Part shown: one piece after another, positions 7,466-14,511 of the stretch
Position numbering within the stretch: position 1 is the stretch's first letter
Layout: each line of letters starts with the position of its first letter
From: Sphingomonadales bacterium UBA6174
GTDB lineage: Bacteria; Pseudomonadota; Alphaproteobacteria; Sphingomonadales; Sphingomonadaceae
Reading direction: 5' to 3'
Assembly (NCBI GenBank): GCA_002422945.1
Contig: DITW01000082.1
Span: forward strand, 1 to 15,746
Length of the DNA: 15,746 bases
Notes under the pieces: generated by a model
The model's database searches: none
What the model saw: the letters and a program-made list of their open reading frames with translations, nothing else
What the model was told of the DNA's origin: nothing
Made by a program: the position numbers and the translations under genes

Positions 7466-8440
7466 ATGAAATGGAAAACCTTGTTGAGCGTCGCCCTGCT
7501 GGCCATCATTCCGGCGAGCGCTGTCGTATTTGCCGATAATGTCGCGAATGGTGTGGCGACCAAGTCGCAAGTTCCGACGCGGGCCAAGCCGACATCACGG
7601 TCGAATGGCAATGCGATATTGCGGCTGGAACGTGCAAGGCCGGGTTTGTGGCTGTTGTCCGATCAGGATACGAAAATCTGGCTGTTTGGCACGGTTCATG
7701 TGCTGCCGGCACATACCCAATGGCGCAGCCGGGTGCTGGATCAGGCGATGGCGGAGTCGCAGGAGCTGGTGCTGGAAATCGCCCCTGACAAGATGAAGGA
7801 CGGCAGCGCCGGGCTGGCGATGTTGCAATTGGGGGTGAGTGACGGCCTGCCGCCGATCCGCGCGCGGGTGCCAGCGGACAAGCAGCGGGTGCTTGTCGGC
7901 ATGATCGACAAGAGCAAGCTACCCGAGGCGTTGTTCGACCGGCTGGAAAGCTGGGCTGCGGGCTTTACATTGGTGGGGGTGCAGTTTGCCCAGCTTGGCT
8001 TGGAGACGGGCAGCGGGGTTGAGGATGCGTTGACGACGCGGTTCCAGCAGGCAGGTAAGCCGATTGTCGGGCTGGAAACGCCGATCGAGCAATTGGGCTA
8101 TTTCGATGGGTTGAGCGAGGATAGCCAGCGGGCGTTCCTCGCGTCCATGCTGGAAGACCCGACGGAATTACGCGGGGAATTCGATGCGATGCTGGCCGCA
8201 TGGGCGCGGGGTGATGAACGCGCGATTGTCGCGAGCTTCGACGAAGAGGCCAATCTGACAGATGAATTGCGCACGGTACTGCTGAACAAGCGCAATGCGC
8301 GTTGGGCGGACTGGCTGGCCAAAAGGCTTGAGAAGCCCGGGACTGTCATGGTCGCGGTGGGGGCGGGCCATTTGGCCGGGCCGGAATCGGTGCAGGCGAT
8401 GTTGCAGCAGCGCGGGTTGGCGACCAAGCGGATGCAGTAA
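7466..8440 (+). CDS. TraB/GumN family protein, exported
   Basis: Member of the TraB/GumN (Tiki-like) family, proposed to be metal-dependent hydrolases or proteases; the bacterial members have no settled function. The product is 324 aa from the ATG at 7466. Residues 1-23 form a clear signal peptide (basic MKWK, then a hydrophobic core, ending SAVVFA before DN), so it should act in the periplasm or be anchored there. The two family hallmarks are visible: LFGTVHVLP near residues 73-81 with the conserved GxxH (GTVH, 75-78), and VAVGAGHLAGPESV near the C-terminus, containing the second GxxH. The frame is open for another 33 codons upstream, but that extension is Arg/Gly-rich, precedes the signal peptide and overlaps the glyQ promoter region, so it is excluded. 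No strong ribosome site is seen, which makes the exact start slightly uncertain. The gene is divergent from glyQ and convergent with amt. Confidence 0.85.
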   Translation: MKWKTLLSVALLAIIPASAVVFADNVANGVATKSQVPTRAKPTSRSNGNAILRLERARPGLWLLSDQDTKIWLFGTVHVLPAHTQWRSRVLDQAMAESQELVLEIAPDKMKDGSAGLAMLQLGVSDGLPPIRARVPADKQRVLVGMIDKSKLPEALFDRLESWAAGFTLVGVQFAQLGLETGSGVEDALTTRFQQAGKPIVGLETPIEQLGYFDGLSEDSQRAFLASMLEDPTELRGEFDAMLAAWARGDERAIVASFDEEANLTDELRTVLLNKRNARWADWLAKRLEKPGTVMVAVGAGHLAGPESVQAMLQQRGLATKRMQ

Positions 8441-8591
8441 TGAATATACGCCCTCAAGCGCCGGGCGGCGACAGCCCTATCCCCTTGGCGTCGCCTTGGC
8501 TTTCCTCGCAATAAGCTCGGCCGCGCGTTCGCGCTTGCGGCGCTAAGCGCCGTTGGTGGCAATTTCCAAGCGCCATGACGCTCCCCCCCTC
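8441..8591. other. Non-coding gap segment, possible degenerate intergenic repeat
   Basis: This GC-rich stretch follows the TraB/GumN stop codon and has no credible gene. It contains a near-perfect palindrome, CGGCGCT-A-AGCGCCG, at 8538-8552. A 10-nt unit, GCGCCATGAC, at 8570-8579 recurs at 8627-8636 inside the loop of the neighbouring inverted repeat. The segment looks like a repeated intergenic element to me, but that is an impression; a self-alignment of the genome would be needed. Confidence 0.3.
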
Positions 8592-8664
8592 TCGTCATGC
8601 TGAACTTGTTTCAGCATCTACTCCACGCGCCATGACAGATGCTGAAACAAGTTCAGCATGACGA
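8592..8664. repeat. 28-bp perfect inverted repeat with 17-nt loop (REP/BIME-like)
   Basis: The left arm (8592-8619) and right arm (8637-8664) are exact reverse complements over 28 nt, beginning TCGTCATGCTGAAC on the left. Each arm also holds its own smaller inverted repeat, TGCTGAA-N5-TTCAGCA, so the element can fold as one long hairpin or two small ones. This is the architecture of paired REP elements. I associate closely similar sequences with intergenic regions of sphingomonads. It sits between two convergent genes, where it may limit read-through in both directions. It lacks a T-tract, so a role as an intrinsic terminator is uncertain. Confidence 0.8.
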
Positions 8665-8669
8665 ATATG

Positions 8670-8696
8670 GAGAGAGGGAGGGGGCCTCCCTCTCTC
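8670..8696. terminator. Hairpin between convergent genes, possible bidirectional terminator
   Basis: A 12-bp perfect stem, GAGAGAGGGAGG (8670-8681) paired with CCTCCCTCTCTC (8685-8696), closes a GGG loop. It ends 6 nt before the amt stop codon side of the gap and follows the TraB/GumN gene. No run of T follows on either strand, so termination is plausible but unproven. The purine/pyrimidine strand bias is striking. Confidence 0.4.
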
Positions 8697-8702
8697 TCCT
8701 AA

Positions 8703-10052
8703 TCAATCGAAATCATACGCCCGTTCGCCATGGCTGTGGAGGTCGAGGCCGTCATATTCGGCCTCTTGATCCACCCGCATGTCGATGAACAGCGATACGA
8801 CCCATGCGATAGCGGCGCTCATGACCGCAGACCAGAGCGCGACGATGGCGACTGCGATGAACTGCGCGATGAATTGCGAGCCCATAGTGATCTGCCCTTC
8901 AAAGCCCGGACCGCCAAAGGCCGGGAAGGCGAAGACCGCGAGCAAGAGCGAGCCCAACATACCGCCGACGCCGTGCACGGCAAAGACGTCGAGCGAATCA
9001 TCGACGCGGAAGTGGTGCTTGACGAGCTGCACGCAATAAAAGCACAACAAGCTGCCAATCGCGCCCAAGGCAATGGCACCCATTGGGCCGACATAGCCAG
9101 CCGCGGGCGTAATCGTCGCAAGGCCCGCCACCGCGCCGGTGACGATGCCGATGCTGGTCGCCTTACCGATTTTCACGCGTTCAATCGCGATCCAGACAAG
9201 TGCGGCCATGCTGGCGGCGAGATGGGTGTTGAGGATCGCGGTGGCGGCGCTGTCGCTCGCGCCCAGCGCCGAGCCGCCATTGAAGCCGAACCAGCCGAAC
9301 CACAACATGCCCGCGCCGACCATTGTCAGGGCGGGGCTATGCGGCGGGATGATGTGATTATGCTTAAATCCGTGGCGCGGGCCGATCAGCAAGGCCGTGA
9401 CCAACGCCGACACGCCTGCGGTGGTGTGGACGACGATACCGCCTGCAAAATCGAGCGCTCCGAGATTGGCGAGCCAACCGCCGCCCCAGACCCATTTGCA
9501 CACGGGGATATACACAAGCATCATCCACAAGGTTGAAAAGGCCATGACCCAGCCAAAGCGCACGCGTTCGACAAATGCGCCGATGAACAGGGCCGGGGTG
9601 ATGATCGCGAAGGTCATCTGGAACAGGACATAGACGCTTTCGGGGACGGTTGTGCCGGTCCGAATTTCCGTCAGATTTTCGAGGAAGGCGTTGGAAAGGC
9701 CGCCAATAAAGGGCGACCCATCGGCAAAGGCGAGGCTGTAGCCGCACACCGCCCAGATCAACGAGGCTGCGCAGCAAATGGCGAAGCACTGGACAATGAT
9801 CGACAGGAAATTGCGCGCGCGCACCAGGCCGCCGTAAAAGAGCGCAAGGCCGGGGAGCGTCATGAACAGCACCAAGGCGCTGGCGGTCAGTAGCCATGCG
9901 GTGTCGCCGCTATTGACCGGGGAGGGCAGGGGAGCACTGGCTTGCGCCTGCGCCTGCGCCTGCGCCTGCGCCTGCGCCTGCGCCTGCGCCTGCGCTAGGG
10001 CTGGTAGGGCGATGGGCAGAAGCCCGGCGATATTCCGTACAGATTTGACCAT
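8703..10052 (-). CDS. amt: Ammonium transporter, Amt/MEP/Rh family
   Basis: Inner-membrane channel for ammonium uptake, normally a trimer with 11 membrane helices per subunit. The product is 449 aa. A signal peptide (residues 1 to about 22, MVKSVRNIAG then a hydrophobic stretch) runs into nine Ala-Gln pairs (residues 20-37), followed by a short SAPLPSP linker and the first helix. Conserved pore features are seen: VLFQMTFAI (141-149) with the Phe gate, LDFAGGIVVH with the first pore histidine His209, FGWFGFNGGSALG, and VFAVHGVGGMLG with the second, His360. The C-terminal tail EYDGLDLHSHGERAYDF matches the cytoplasmic tail that interacts with PII proteins in relatives. GAGGGGAG lies 8 nt before the ATG. 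No glnK is adjacent. The gene follows the dehydrogenase on the same strand after 118 nt and may have its own promoter. Confidence 0.96.
   Translation of the reverse strand: MVKSVRNIAGLLPIALPALAQAQAQAQAQAQAQAQAQASAPLPSPVNSGDTAWLLTASALVLFMTLPGLALFYGGLVRARNFLSIIVQCFAICCAASLIWAVCGYSLAFADGSPFIGGLSNAFLENLTEIRTGTTVPESVYVLFQMTFAIITPALFIGAFVERVRFGWVMAFSTLWMMLVYIPVCKWVWGGGWLANLGALDFAGGIVVHTTAGVSALVTALLIGPRHGFKHNHIIPPHSPALTMVGAGMLWFGWFGFNGGSALGASDSAATAILNTHLAASMAALVWIAIERVKIGKATSIGIVTGAVAGLATITPAAGYVGPMGAIALGAIGSLLCFYCVQLVKHHFRVDDSLDVFAVHGVGGMLGSLLLAVFAFPAFGGPGFEGQITMGSQFIAQFIAVAIVALWSAVMSAAIAWVVSLFIDMRVDQEAEYDGLDLHSHGERAYDFD
9943..9996. repeat. Hexanucleotide tandem repeat (9 copies) inside amt
   Basis: Eight perfect copies of TGCGCC followed by one TGCGCT (plus-strand reading) lie in amt. 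On the coding strand each unit is read as GCG-CAG or equivalent, giving (Ala-Gln)x9 at residues 20-37, at the end of the signal peptide. Because the unit is 6 nt, gain or loss of copies changes length without shifting the frame. Such repeats are prone to slipped-strand mutation, so copy number may vary between isolates. Confidence 0.95.
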
Positions 10053-10060
10053 CGATGTTG

Positions 10061-10068
10061 CTCCCCTC
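10061..10068 (-). promoter_or_regulatory. Strong ribosome binding site of amt
   Basis: GAGGGGAG on the minus strand, 8 nt before the amt ATG, is one of the best Shine-Dalgarno matches in the window. It fixes the start of the signal peptide. Confidence 0.7.
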
Positions 10069-10170
10069 GCCCGCCGGATTCCTTAAGGTCGGTTGGCCGC
10101 CTTTACTGGCAAAGCCGGGGAGATGGCAATCGCTTGTTTAAAGGGTGTAGTCTGCGATTTTCCTGAGGAT

Positions 10171-11169
10171 TCAGCTCCAGCCTTCCAGCACCTGATCAGG
10201 CGGGCGGTGGCCGTCTTTCCAGCTTTGGATATTGGCGATGACGCGTGCGCCGCTTGCCGCGCGGCCCTCGAAGGTGGCGGAGCCGATATGCGGCAACAAT
10301 ACGACATTGTCGCAGGCCAAAAGGCGCGGATTGACGGCGGGTTCATGTTCGAACACATCGAGCCCGGCGCCTGCAAGCTGGCCCATTTCCAATGCCTCGA
10401 TCAAGGCGGCCTCATCGACGATTTCGCCGCGCGCGGTGTTGATGAGATAGCCATCGCGGCCAATCAGGCGCAGCCGTTCAGCGGTCAGCATATGATGGGT
10501 GGCGGGCGTGTGCGGGCAGTTGACGGTGACGATGTCGCAATCGGCCAGCATTTCATCAAGATCGGCGACATAATGCGCGCCGAGCGTTTTTTCGACCGCC
10601 TCGGGCAGGCGGTGGCGGTTGTGATACAGCACGTTCAGATCAAAGGCGCGGGCCTGACGCGCGATGGTCTGGCCGATCCGGCCCATGCCGATAATGCCCA
10701 ATGTCTTGCCCTGAATGCGGTGTCCGAGCATGCCGGTCGGCGCCCAGCCACGCCAATTGCCGGAATGCACGACGCGACTGGCTTCGGCAATGCGACGCGG
10801 GACGCAGAGGATCAGCGCCATCGCCATTTCCGCCGTGTCTTCGGAATAAGCGCCGGGGGTGTTGGTGACGATGATCTTGTGTTCGCGGGAGGCATGAAGG
10901 TCGATATGATCGATTCCTACCCCGAAATTGGCGATCAGTCTCACCCGGTTGCCCGGCGCGGCGATCAATTCGGCGTCGATATCATCGGCAAGGGTCGGCA
11001 CCAGCACATCCGCCTGTTGCATCGCGTCGTGCAATTGTTGGCGGGTGAACGGCTTGTCATTGGGGTTGAGGACGGTGTCGAACAGCTCAACCAGCCGCCG
11101 CTCCGTTTCCGGGAGCAACTGGCGCGTGACAATGACTTTGGGTCGGGCGGGTCGATCAGCGCATATCAT
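10171..11169 (-). CDS. D-isomer specific 2-hydroxyacid dehydrogenase (glyoxylate/hydroxypyruvate reductase type)
   Basis: NAD(P)H-dependent cytoplasmic dehydrogenase reducing a 2-oxoacid to a D-2-hydroxyacid. The sequence resembles glyoxylate/hydroxypyruvate reductases more than PGDH or D-lactate dehydrogenase, but the substrate is inferred. The product is 332 aa, full length for this subfamily. The substrate-domain loop NFGVGIDHIDL lies at 81-91. The nucleotide-binding GxGxxG is at 161-166 (IIGMGRIGQTIA). The catalytic triad is Arg247 (NTARGEIVD), Glu276 (DVFEHEP) and His294 (LLPHIGSAT). The ATG at 11169 lacks a clear Shine-Dalgarno sequence, and the first ten residues are less conserved, so the N-terminus is approximate. 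It lies upstream of amt on the same strand and is divergent from the SH3-like protein gene. Confidence 0.92.
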   Translation of the reverse strand: MICADRPARPKVIVTRQLLPETERRLVELFDTVLNPNDKPFTRQQLHDAMQQADVLVPTLADDIDAELIAAPGNRVRLIANFGVGIDHIDLHASREHKIIVTNTPGAYSEDTAEMAMALILCVPRRIAEASRVVHSGNWRGWAPTGMLGHRIQGKTLGIIGMGRIGQTIARQARAFDLNVLYHNRHRLPEAVEKTLGAHYVADLDEMLADCDIVTVNCPHTPATHHMLTAERLRLIGRDGYLINTARGEIVDEAALIEALEMGQLAGAGLDVFEHEPAVNPRLLACDNVVLLPHIGSATFEGRAASGARVIANIQSWKDGHRPPDQVLEGWS

Positions 11170-11357
11170 GGGGCAGACGATTGATCGTTCGACCCGCGCC
11201 CGTCAAGGGGTGGCAATCTGCACCACTTTGATCTCGACGCTTACTGACAAGGTTGATAGCTTCTGCCGTCTGTGTTTAAGGCGTTGTTTTAAGGGTTCGA
11301 CGCGCATCTGCGCCGGTCGGACGGGGATCAGACCAAAGGGGGCAGCGTCAAGCGGCC
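11170..11357. other. Divergent intergenic region, promoters not resolved
   Basis: This 188-nt gap lies between the start codons of the dehydrogenase (minus) and the SH3-like protein (plus), so it should hold both promoters. I do not see a pair of hexamers good enough to name. No small gene or repeat is evident. Confidence 0.4.
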
Positions 11358-11864
11358 ATGTTCAAGATGTTCGGGATCAAGCGCTGGGGATGCTGTTTGT
11401 CGCTGATGATGGCGGTGATAGTATTTGCATTGCCGCAGCCAAGCCGGGCCGAGGTGCGCAATCCCCCTTATTGGGCATCGATTGTGGCCGGTCAGGCGCG
11501 GATGCGGACCGGGCCGGGGCGCAATTTCCCCGCCATGTGGCTGTATCAGCGTCGCGATCTGCCGGTCAGGGTGCTGGAAGTGTATCCGAATTGGCGCAAG
11601 GTCGAAGACCCGGATGGCGCAAAGGGCTGGATCCAGGCCAATTTGCTGAGCGAAAAGCGCACGGCCATGGTGCGTGGCGGTGTGGCGACGTTGCGCGAGG
11701 CCCCCAATCCATCGGCCAAAATTTTGTGGCGGGCAGCCCCCGGCGTGATTGGCCGCGTGCGCAAATGCCAATCGTCTTATTGCGAATTCGATGTGCTGGG
11801 TAAGGTCGGCTATGTCGAGATCGCCTCCCTTTGGGGAATCACGCCGGGTGAGGCGATTGATTGA
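11358..11864 (+). CDS. Exported bacterial SH3-domain protein
   Basis: The product is 168 aa. Residues 1-31 form a signal peptide (MFKMFGIKRW, then a hydrophobic core, ending PSRA before EV), so the mature protein is expected in the periplasm. The remainder contains two SH3-like strands. The first has ASIVAGQARMRTGPGRNFPA at residues 40-59, with the typical 'lR.GPg..yp.' pattern, and the WRKVEDPDGAKGWIQANLLS block. The second runs from VRGGVATLREAPNPSAKIL to GYVEIASLWG. Such proteins are usually grouped under SH3_4 and are thought to bind cell-wall peptides; the function here is not known. A cysteine pair is present in the mature part (KCQSSYC). A second in-frame ATG three codons on cannot be excluded as the start. 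The gene stands upstream of lptB in the same direction but is separated from it by 211 nt. Confidence 0.8.
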   Translation: MFKMFGIKRWGCCLSLMMAVIVFALPQPSRAEVRNPPYWASIVAGQARMRTGPGRNFPAMWLYQRRDLPVRVLEVYPNWRKVEDPDGAKGWIQANLLSEKRTAMVRGGVATLREAPNPSAKILWRAAPGVIGRVRKCQSSYCEFDVLGKVGYVEIASLWGITPGEAID

Positions 11865-11894
11865 GTGGATGTATCGATTTAATAATCTGTCATT

Positions 11895-11928
11895 ATATCA
11901 AAGTGATATTGTGCCAGATTCGATCTGG
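11895..11928. promoter_or_regulatory. Two adjacent small palindromes in an AT-rich gap
   Basis: ATATCA-AAG-TGATAT at 11895-11909 and CCAGAT-TCG-ATCTGG at 11914-11928 are perfect 6-bp inverted repeats with identical 3-nt spacing and a 4-nt gap between them. They lie in a stretch visibly richer in A+T than the rest of the window, between the SH3-like gene and lptB. They could be operator sites or structure in the transcript; no binding protein can be assigned. Confidence 0.3.
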
Positions 11929-11960
11929 ATGCGGATTCTCATAGTGACAGGGGCTGGGCC

Positions 11961-11978
11961 TCGGGTCTAATAACCCGA
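11961..11978 (+). terminator. Weak hairpin after the SH3-like gene
   Basis: TCGGGT (11961-11966) and ACCCGA (11973-11978) form a 6-bp stem with loop CTAATA, about 100 nt after the SH3-like stop codon. Only a few scattered T's follow. It may be a terminator separating that gene from lptB, but the support is thin. Confidence 0.3.
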
Positions 11979-12018
11979 TGTTCATCATATTGGATGCATG
12001 AATCGCGCCAAGCTATGG

Positions 12019-12051
12019 CGTTGCCATATTTTTTAACCTATCCGGGCAACG
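12019..12051 (+). promoter_or_regulatory. Inverted repeat in the likely lptB leader
   Basis: CGTTGCC (12019-12025) and GGCAACG (12045-12051) are a perfect 7-bp inverted repeat around a T-rich 19-nt loop. It lies 10 nt before the lptB ribosome site (AGGA at 12062-12065). It could be a 5'-UTR stem-loop or a regulator site; function unknown. Confidence 0.3.
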
Positions 12052-12075
12052 GAATCGCAACAGGAATCCTTGTTT

Positions 12076-12858
12076 ATGACCGATAGCATGACGCTCGACA
12101 TCGACCCGCAGGGTGCTTCGGCATCATTTGCCGAGGTCAGCGGCCTGTCGGTTGAAAATATTGCGAAGTCCTATGACAAGCGCCGGGTGTTGTCGGATGT
12201 GTCGCTGTCGGTTGCGCCGGGCGAAGTGGTGGGGTTGCTGGGGCCAAATGGCGCGGGCAAGACCACGTGTTTTTATTCGGTCATGGGCCTCGTGAAGCCG
12301 GATGCCGGTCGGATCTGGCTGGATGGGCAGGACATTACCGACCTGCCTATGTATCGCCGCGCGATTCTTGGTCTTGGCTATCTGCCGCAGGAAACGTCGA
12401 TTTTTCGCGGTTTGACCGTCAGCCAGAATATTGAGGCCGTGCTGGAAACGTCAGAGCCGGACCCGGTGTTGCGCGGGCAGCGCTTGGATGCGTTGCTGGC
12501 GGATTTCCATTTGGAACGGCTGCGCGATGCGCCTGCGATGGCGCTGTCGGGTGGGGAGCGTCGTCGTTGCGAAATCGCACGCGCTTTGGCTGCCGATCCA
12601 TCGATCATGTTGCTCGATGAACCATTTGCGGGGATCGATCCCTTGTCGATTGCCGATATTCGCGAACTGATCAAGGCACTGAAAAAACGGGGGATCGGCG
12701 TGCTGATCACCGATCATAATGTGCGCGAAACGCTCGATATCGTGGATCGCGCCTGCATTATTTACGGCGGCACCGTCTTGTTTGCGGGCAGCCCGGAAGA
12801 TCTGGTCGCCAATGAAGATGTGCGCCGTCTGTATCTGGGCGAGGGTTTCAGTCTCTGA
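12076..12858 (+). CDS. lptB: Lipopolysaccharide export ABC transporter ATP-binding protein
   Basis: ATPase of the LptB2FGC machine, which extracts lipopolysaccharide from the inner membrane and drives it to the outer membrane. The product is 260 aa. All nucleotide-binding motifs are present: Walker A GPNGAGKTT (56-64), the Q-loop in LGYLPQETSIFRGLTV, signature LSGGERRR (157-164), Walker B IMLLDEP (177-183) with FAGIDP following, and the switch His214 (ITDHN). The YLPQETSIFR-LTV segment and the C-terminal VRRLYLG are specific to LptB over other ABC ATPases. There is a short non-conserved N-terminal extension of about 22 residues. The ATG at 12076 is chosen because AGGA lies 10 nt upstream; an in-frame TTG at 12070 is the alternative. 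rpoN follows after 2 nt. The usual upstream partners lptC and lptA are not in the window. Confidence 0.95.
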   Translation: MTDSMTLDIDPQGASASFAEVSGLSVENIAKSYDKRRVLSDVSLSVAPGEVVGLLGPNGAGKTTCFYSVMGLVKPDAGRIWLDGQDITDLPMYRRAILGLGYLPQETSIFRGLTVSQNIEAVLETSEPDPVLRGQRLDALLADFHLERLRDAPAMALSGGERRRCEIARALAADPSIMLLDEPFAGIDPLSIADIRELIKALKKRGIGVLITDHNVRETLDIVDRACIIYGGTVLFAGSPEDLVANEDVRRLYLGEGFSL

Positions 12859-12860
12859 CC

Positions 12861-14441
12861 ATGAAAATGGGGCCTCGCCTCGACCTGCGGCAAAGCCAGT
12901 CGCTGGTAATGACGCCGCAATTACAACAGGCCATCCGCTTGTTGGCCTTGTCCAATCTTGAAATCGAGAGTTTCATTGCCGAGGAACTAGACAAGAATCC
13001 GTTGCTCGAAATGGCGCGGGATGAACAAGCGCCTGCGAGCGATGCGGGGGACGTGGCGAGTGAAGGCTTAGGTGAGTCTGCTGCCCGCGACGGTTTTGAG
13101 GGCAATGACAGTCATGACGGCATTGACGGTGAACTGGCGCCTGCCGAGCCGCAGAGCGCGGACCGCTTGTTTGAGCAGGGGGCCGAGGCGGGCGATGCGC
13201 CGCTGGATGTCGATTATGACAGCGAAACGTTCATGCATGACAGCAATGCCGACATGGGGCGCGGACAGGATGGCGGCCTGTCGATGGAAGGCGGCGTGTC
13301 CGGTGTCGGCGGCGGCGATGAAGGTGTCGATTTCGACAGCTTTGCCGGAGCAAGCCTCTCATTACATGATCATTTGCTGTTGCAGGCGGGGCAATGCCTG
13401 AATGAACCGATGTTGTCCGTGGCGCGGGGGCTGATCGATCAGATTGATGAATCCGGCTATTTTACCGGGTCGGTGCTGGAGATGTCGCAGCGGATGAACG
13501 TGCCGGGGGTGCTTGTTGAACAGGCATTGGCGGCGGTACAGGGCTTTGACCCGGCGGGCGTGGGGGCGCGTTCATTGGCTGAATGTATCGCGATTCAGGC
13601 GCGCGAGGCGGATCGTTATGATCCGGCGATGGCGCGGCTGATTGATAATCTCGACCTTTTGGCGGAGGGCAAGCTTGGCCAGCTCAAGCGCATTTGCGGT
13701 GTCGATGATGAAGACCTTGGCGATATGGTGCGCGAATTGCGCGGCTATGATCCCAAGCCGGGGTTGCGATTTTCAGCGGAACGGACAGAGGCGATTACGC
13801 CTGATATTTTCGTGGCCAAGACCAAGCAAGGCTGGGCGATTGAATTGAATAGCGCCAGCTTGCCGCGCGTGCTGGTCAACCGCAGCTATTATGCGGAACT
13901 GAGCCGTGATGCGCAGGACAAGACGTCCAAGGCGTGGCTGTCCGATTGCCTGACCAGTGCCAATTGGCTGATCAAGGCGCTCGATCAGCGGGCGCGGACG
14001 ATTGTCAAAGTCGCGACCGAGATCGTGAAGCAGCAAGAGGGTTTCTTCCTCAAAGGGGTGGAGCAATTGCGTCCGTTGACATTGCGGACGGTGGCGGAAG
14101 CCGTGGAGATGCATGAATCGACGATCAGCCGGGTGACGTCGAACAAATATCTTTCCTGTGCCCATGGCATTTACGAGCTGAAATATTTCTTCACCAGCGG
14201 CATTGCGTCCGCCGATGGCGGTGAGGCGGTGTCGGCGGAGACGGTAAAGAGCCATATCCGCGCGTTGATCGCCGCCGAGGATGCAAAGTCGATCTTGTCG
14301 GACGACACGTTGGTGGACCTGCTGCACGCCAAGGGCTTTGACATTGCACGGCGCACTGTCGCCAAATATCGCGAGAGTCTGGGGCTGGGATCATCCGTCC
14401 AGCGGCGGCGGCAAAAGGCGATTGGTGGCAAGTCCGGCTGA
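12861..14441 (+). CDS. rpoN: RNA polymerase sigma-54 factor
   Basis: Alternative sigma factor that directs RNA polymerase to -24/-12 promoters and needs AAA+ activators. The product is 526 aa, longer than the E. coli protein (477). Region I (residues 1 to about 50) is intact and glutamine-rich (RQSQSLVMTPQLQQAIRLLA). It is followed by a long acidic, glycine-rich region II (about 52-165), which accounts for the extra length. Core-binding region III runs from about 170 to 360. A helix-turn-helix with TLRTVAEAVEMHESTISRVT lies near 407-426. The diagnostic RpoN box ARRTVAKYRE is at 496-505. The ATG is 2 nt after the lptB stop, so translation is probably coupled. The family is usually followed by hpf and ptsN; here a channel-like gene follows instead. 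Confidence 0.97.
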   Translation: MKMGPRLDLRQSQSLVMTPQLQQAIRLLALSNLEIESFIAEELDKNPLLEMARDEQAPASDAGDVASEGLGESAARDGFEGNDSHDGIDGELAPAEPQSADRLFEQGAEAGDAPLDVDYDSETFMHDSNADMGRGQDGGLSMEGGVSGVGGGDEGVDFDSFAGASLSLHDHLLLQAGQCLNEPMLSVARGLIDQIDESGYFTGSVLEMSQRMNVPGVLVEQALAAVQGFDPAGVGARSLAECIAIQAREADRYDPAMARLIDNLDLLAEGKLGQLKRICGVDDEDLGDMVRELRGYDPKPGLRFSAERTEAITPDIFVAKTKQGWAIELNSASLPRVLVNRSYYAELSRDAQDKTSKAWLSDCLTSANWLIKALDQRARTIVKVATEIVKQQEGFFLKGVEQLRPLTLRTVAEAVEMHESTISRVTSNKYLSCAHGIYELKYFFTSGIASADGGEAVSAETVKSHIRALIAAEDAKSILSDDTLVDLLHAKGFDIARRTVAKYRESLGLGSSVQRRRQKAIGGKSG

Positions 14442-14511
14442 TCAAGGGTGCGGCTTGCGGTCGTGCGGGTGTCGGGCTATCCCTTAAATAGATTATTGGG
14501 GGACAAAGCAG

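Noticed and set aside
6477..7469. 330-codon open frame on the plus strand opposite glyQ
   Set aside because: It lies entirely over glyQ and its promoter; the translation matches no family.
9943..9996. CRISPR-like array
   Set aside because: The repeat unit is 6 nt with no spacers; it is a simple tandem repeat inside a coding region.
10053..10170. Sigma-54 promoter for amt
   Set aside because: I searched the gap for GG-N10-GC on the minus strand; only poorly spaced near-matches were seen.
10093..11184. 363-codon open frame on the plus strand opposite the dehydrogenase
   Set aside because: The opposite strand encodes a complete dehydrogenase with all catalytic residues, so this frame is a shadow.
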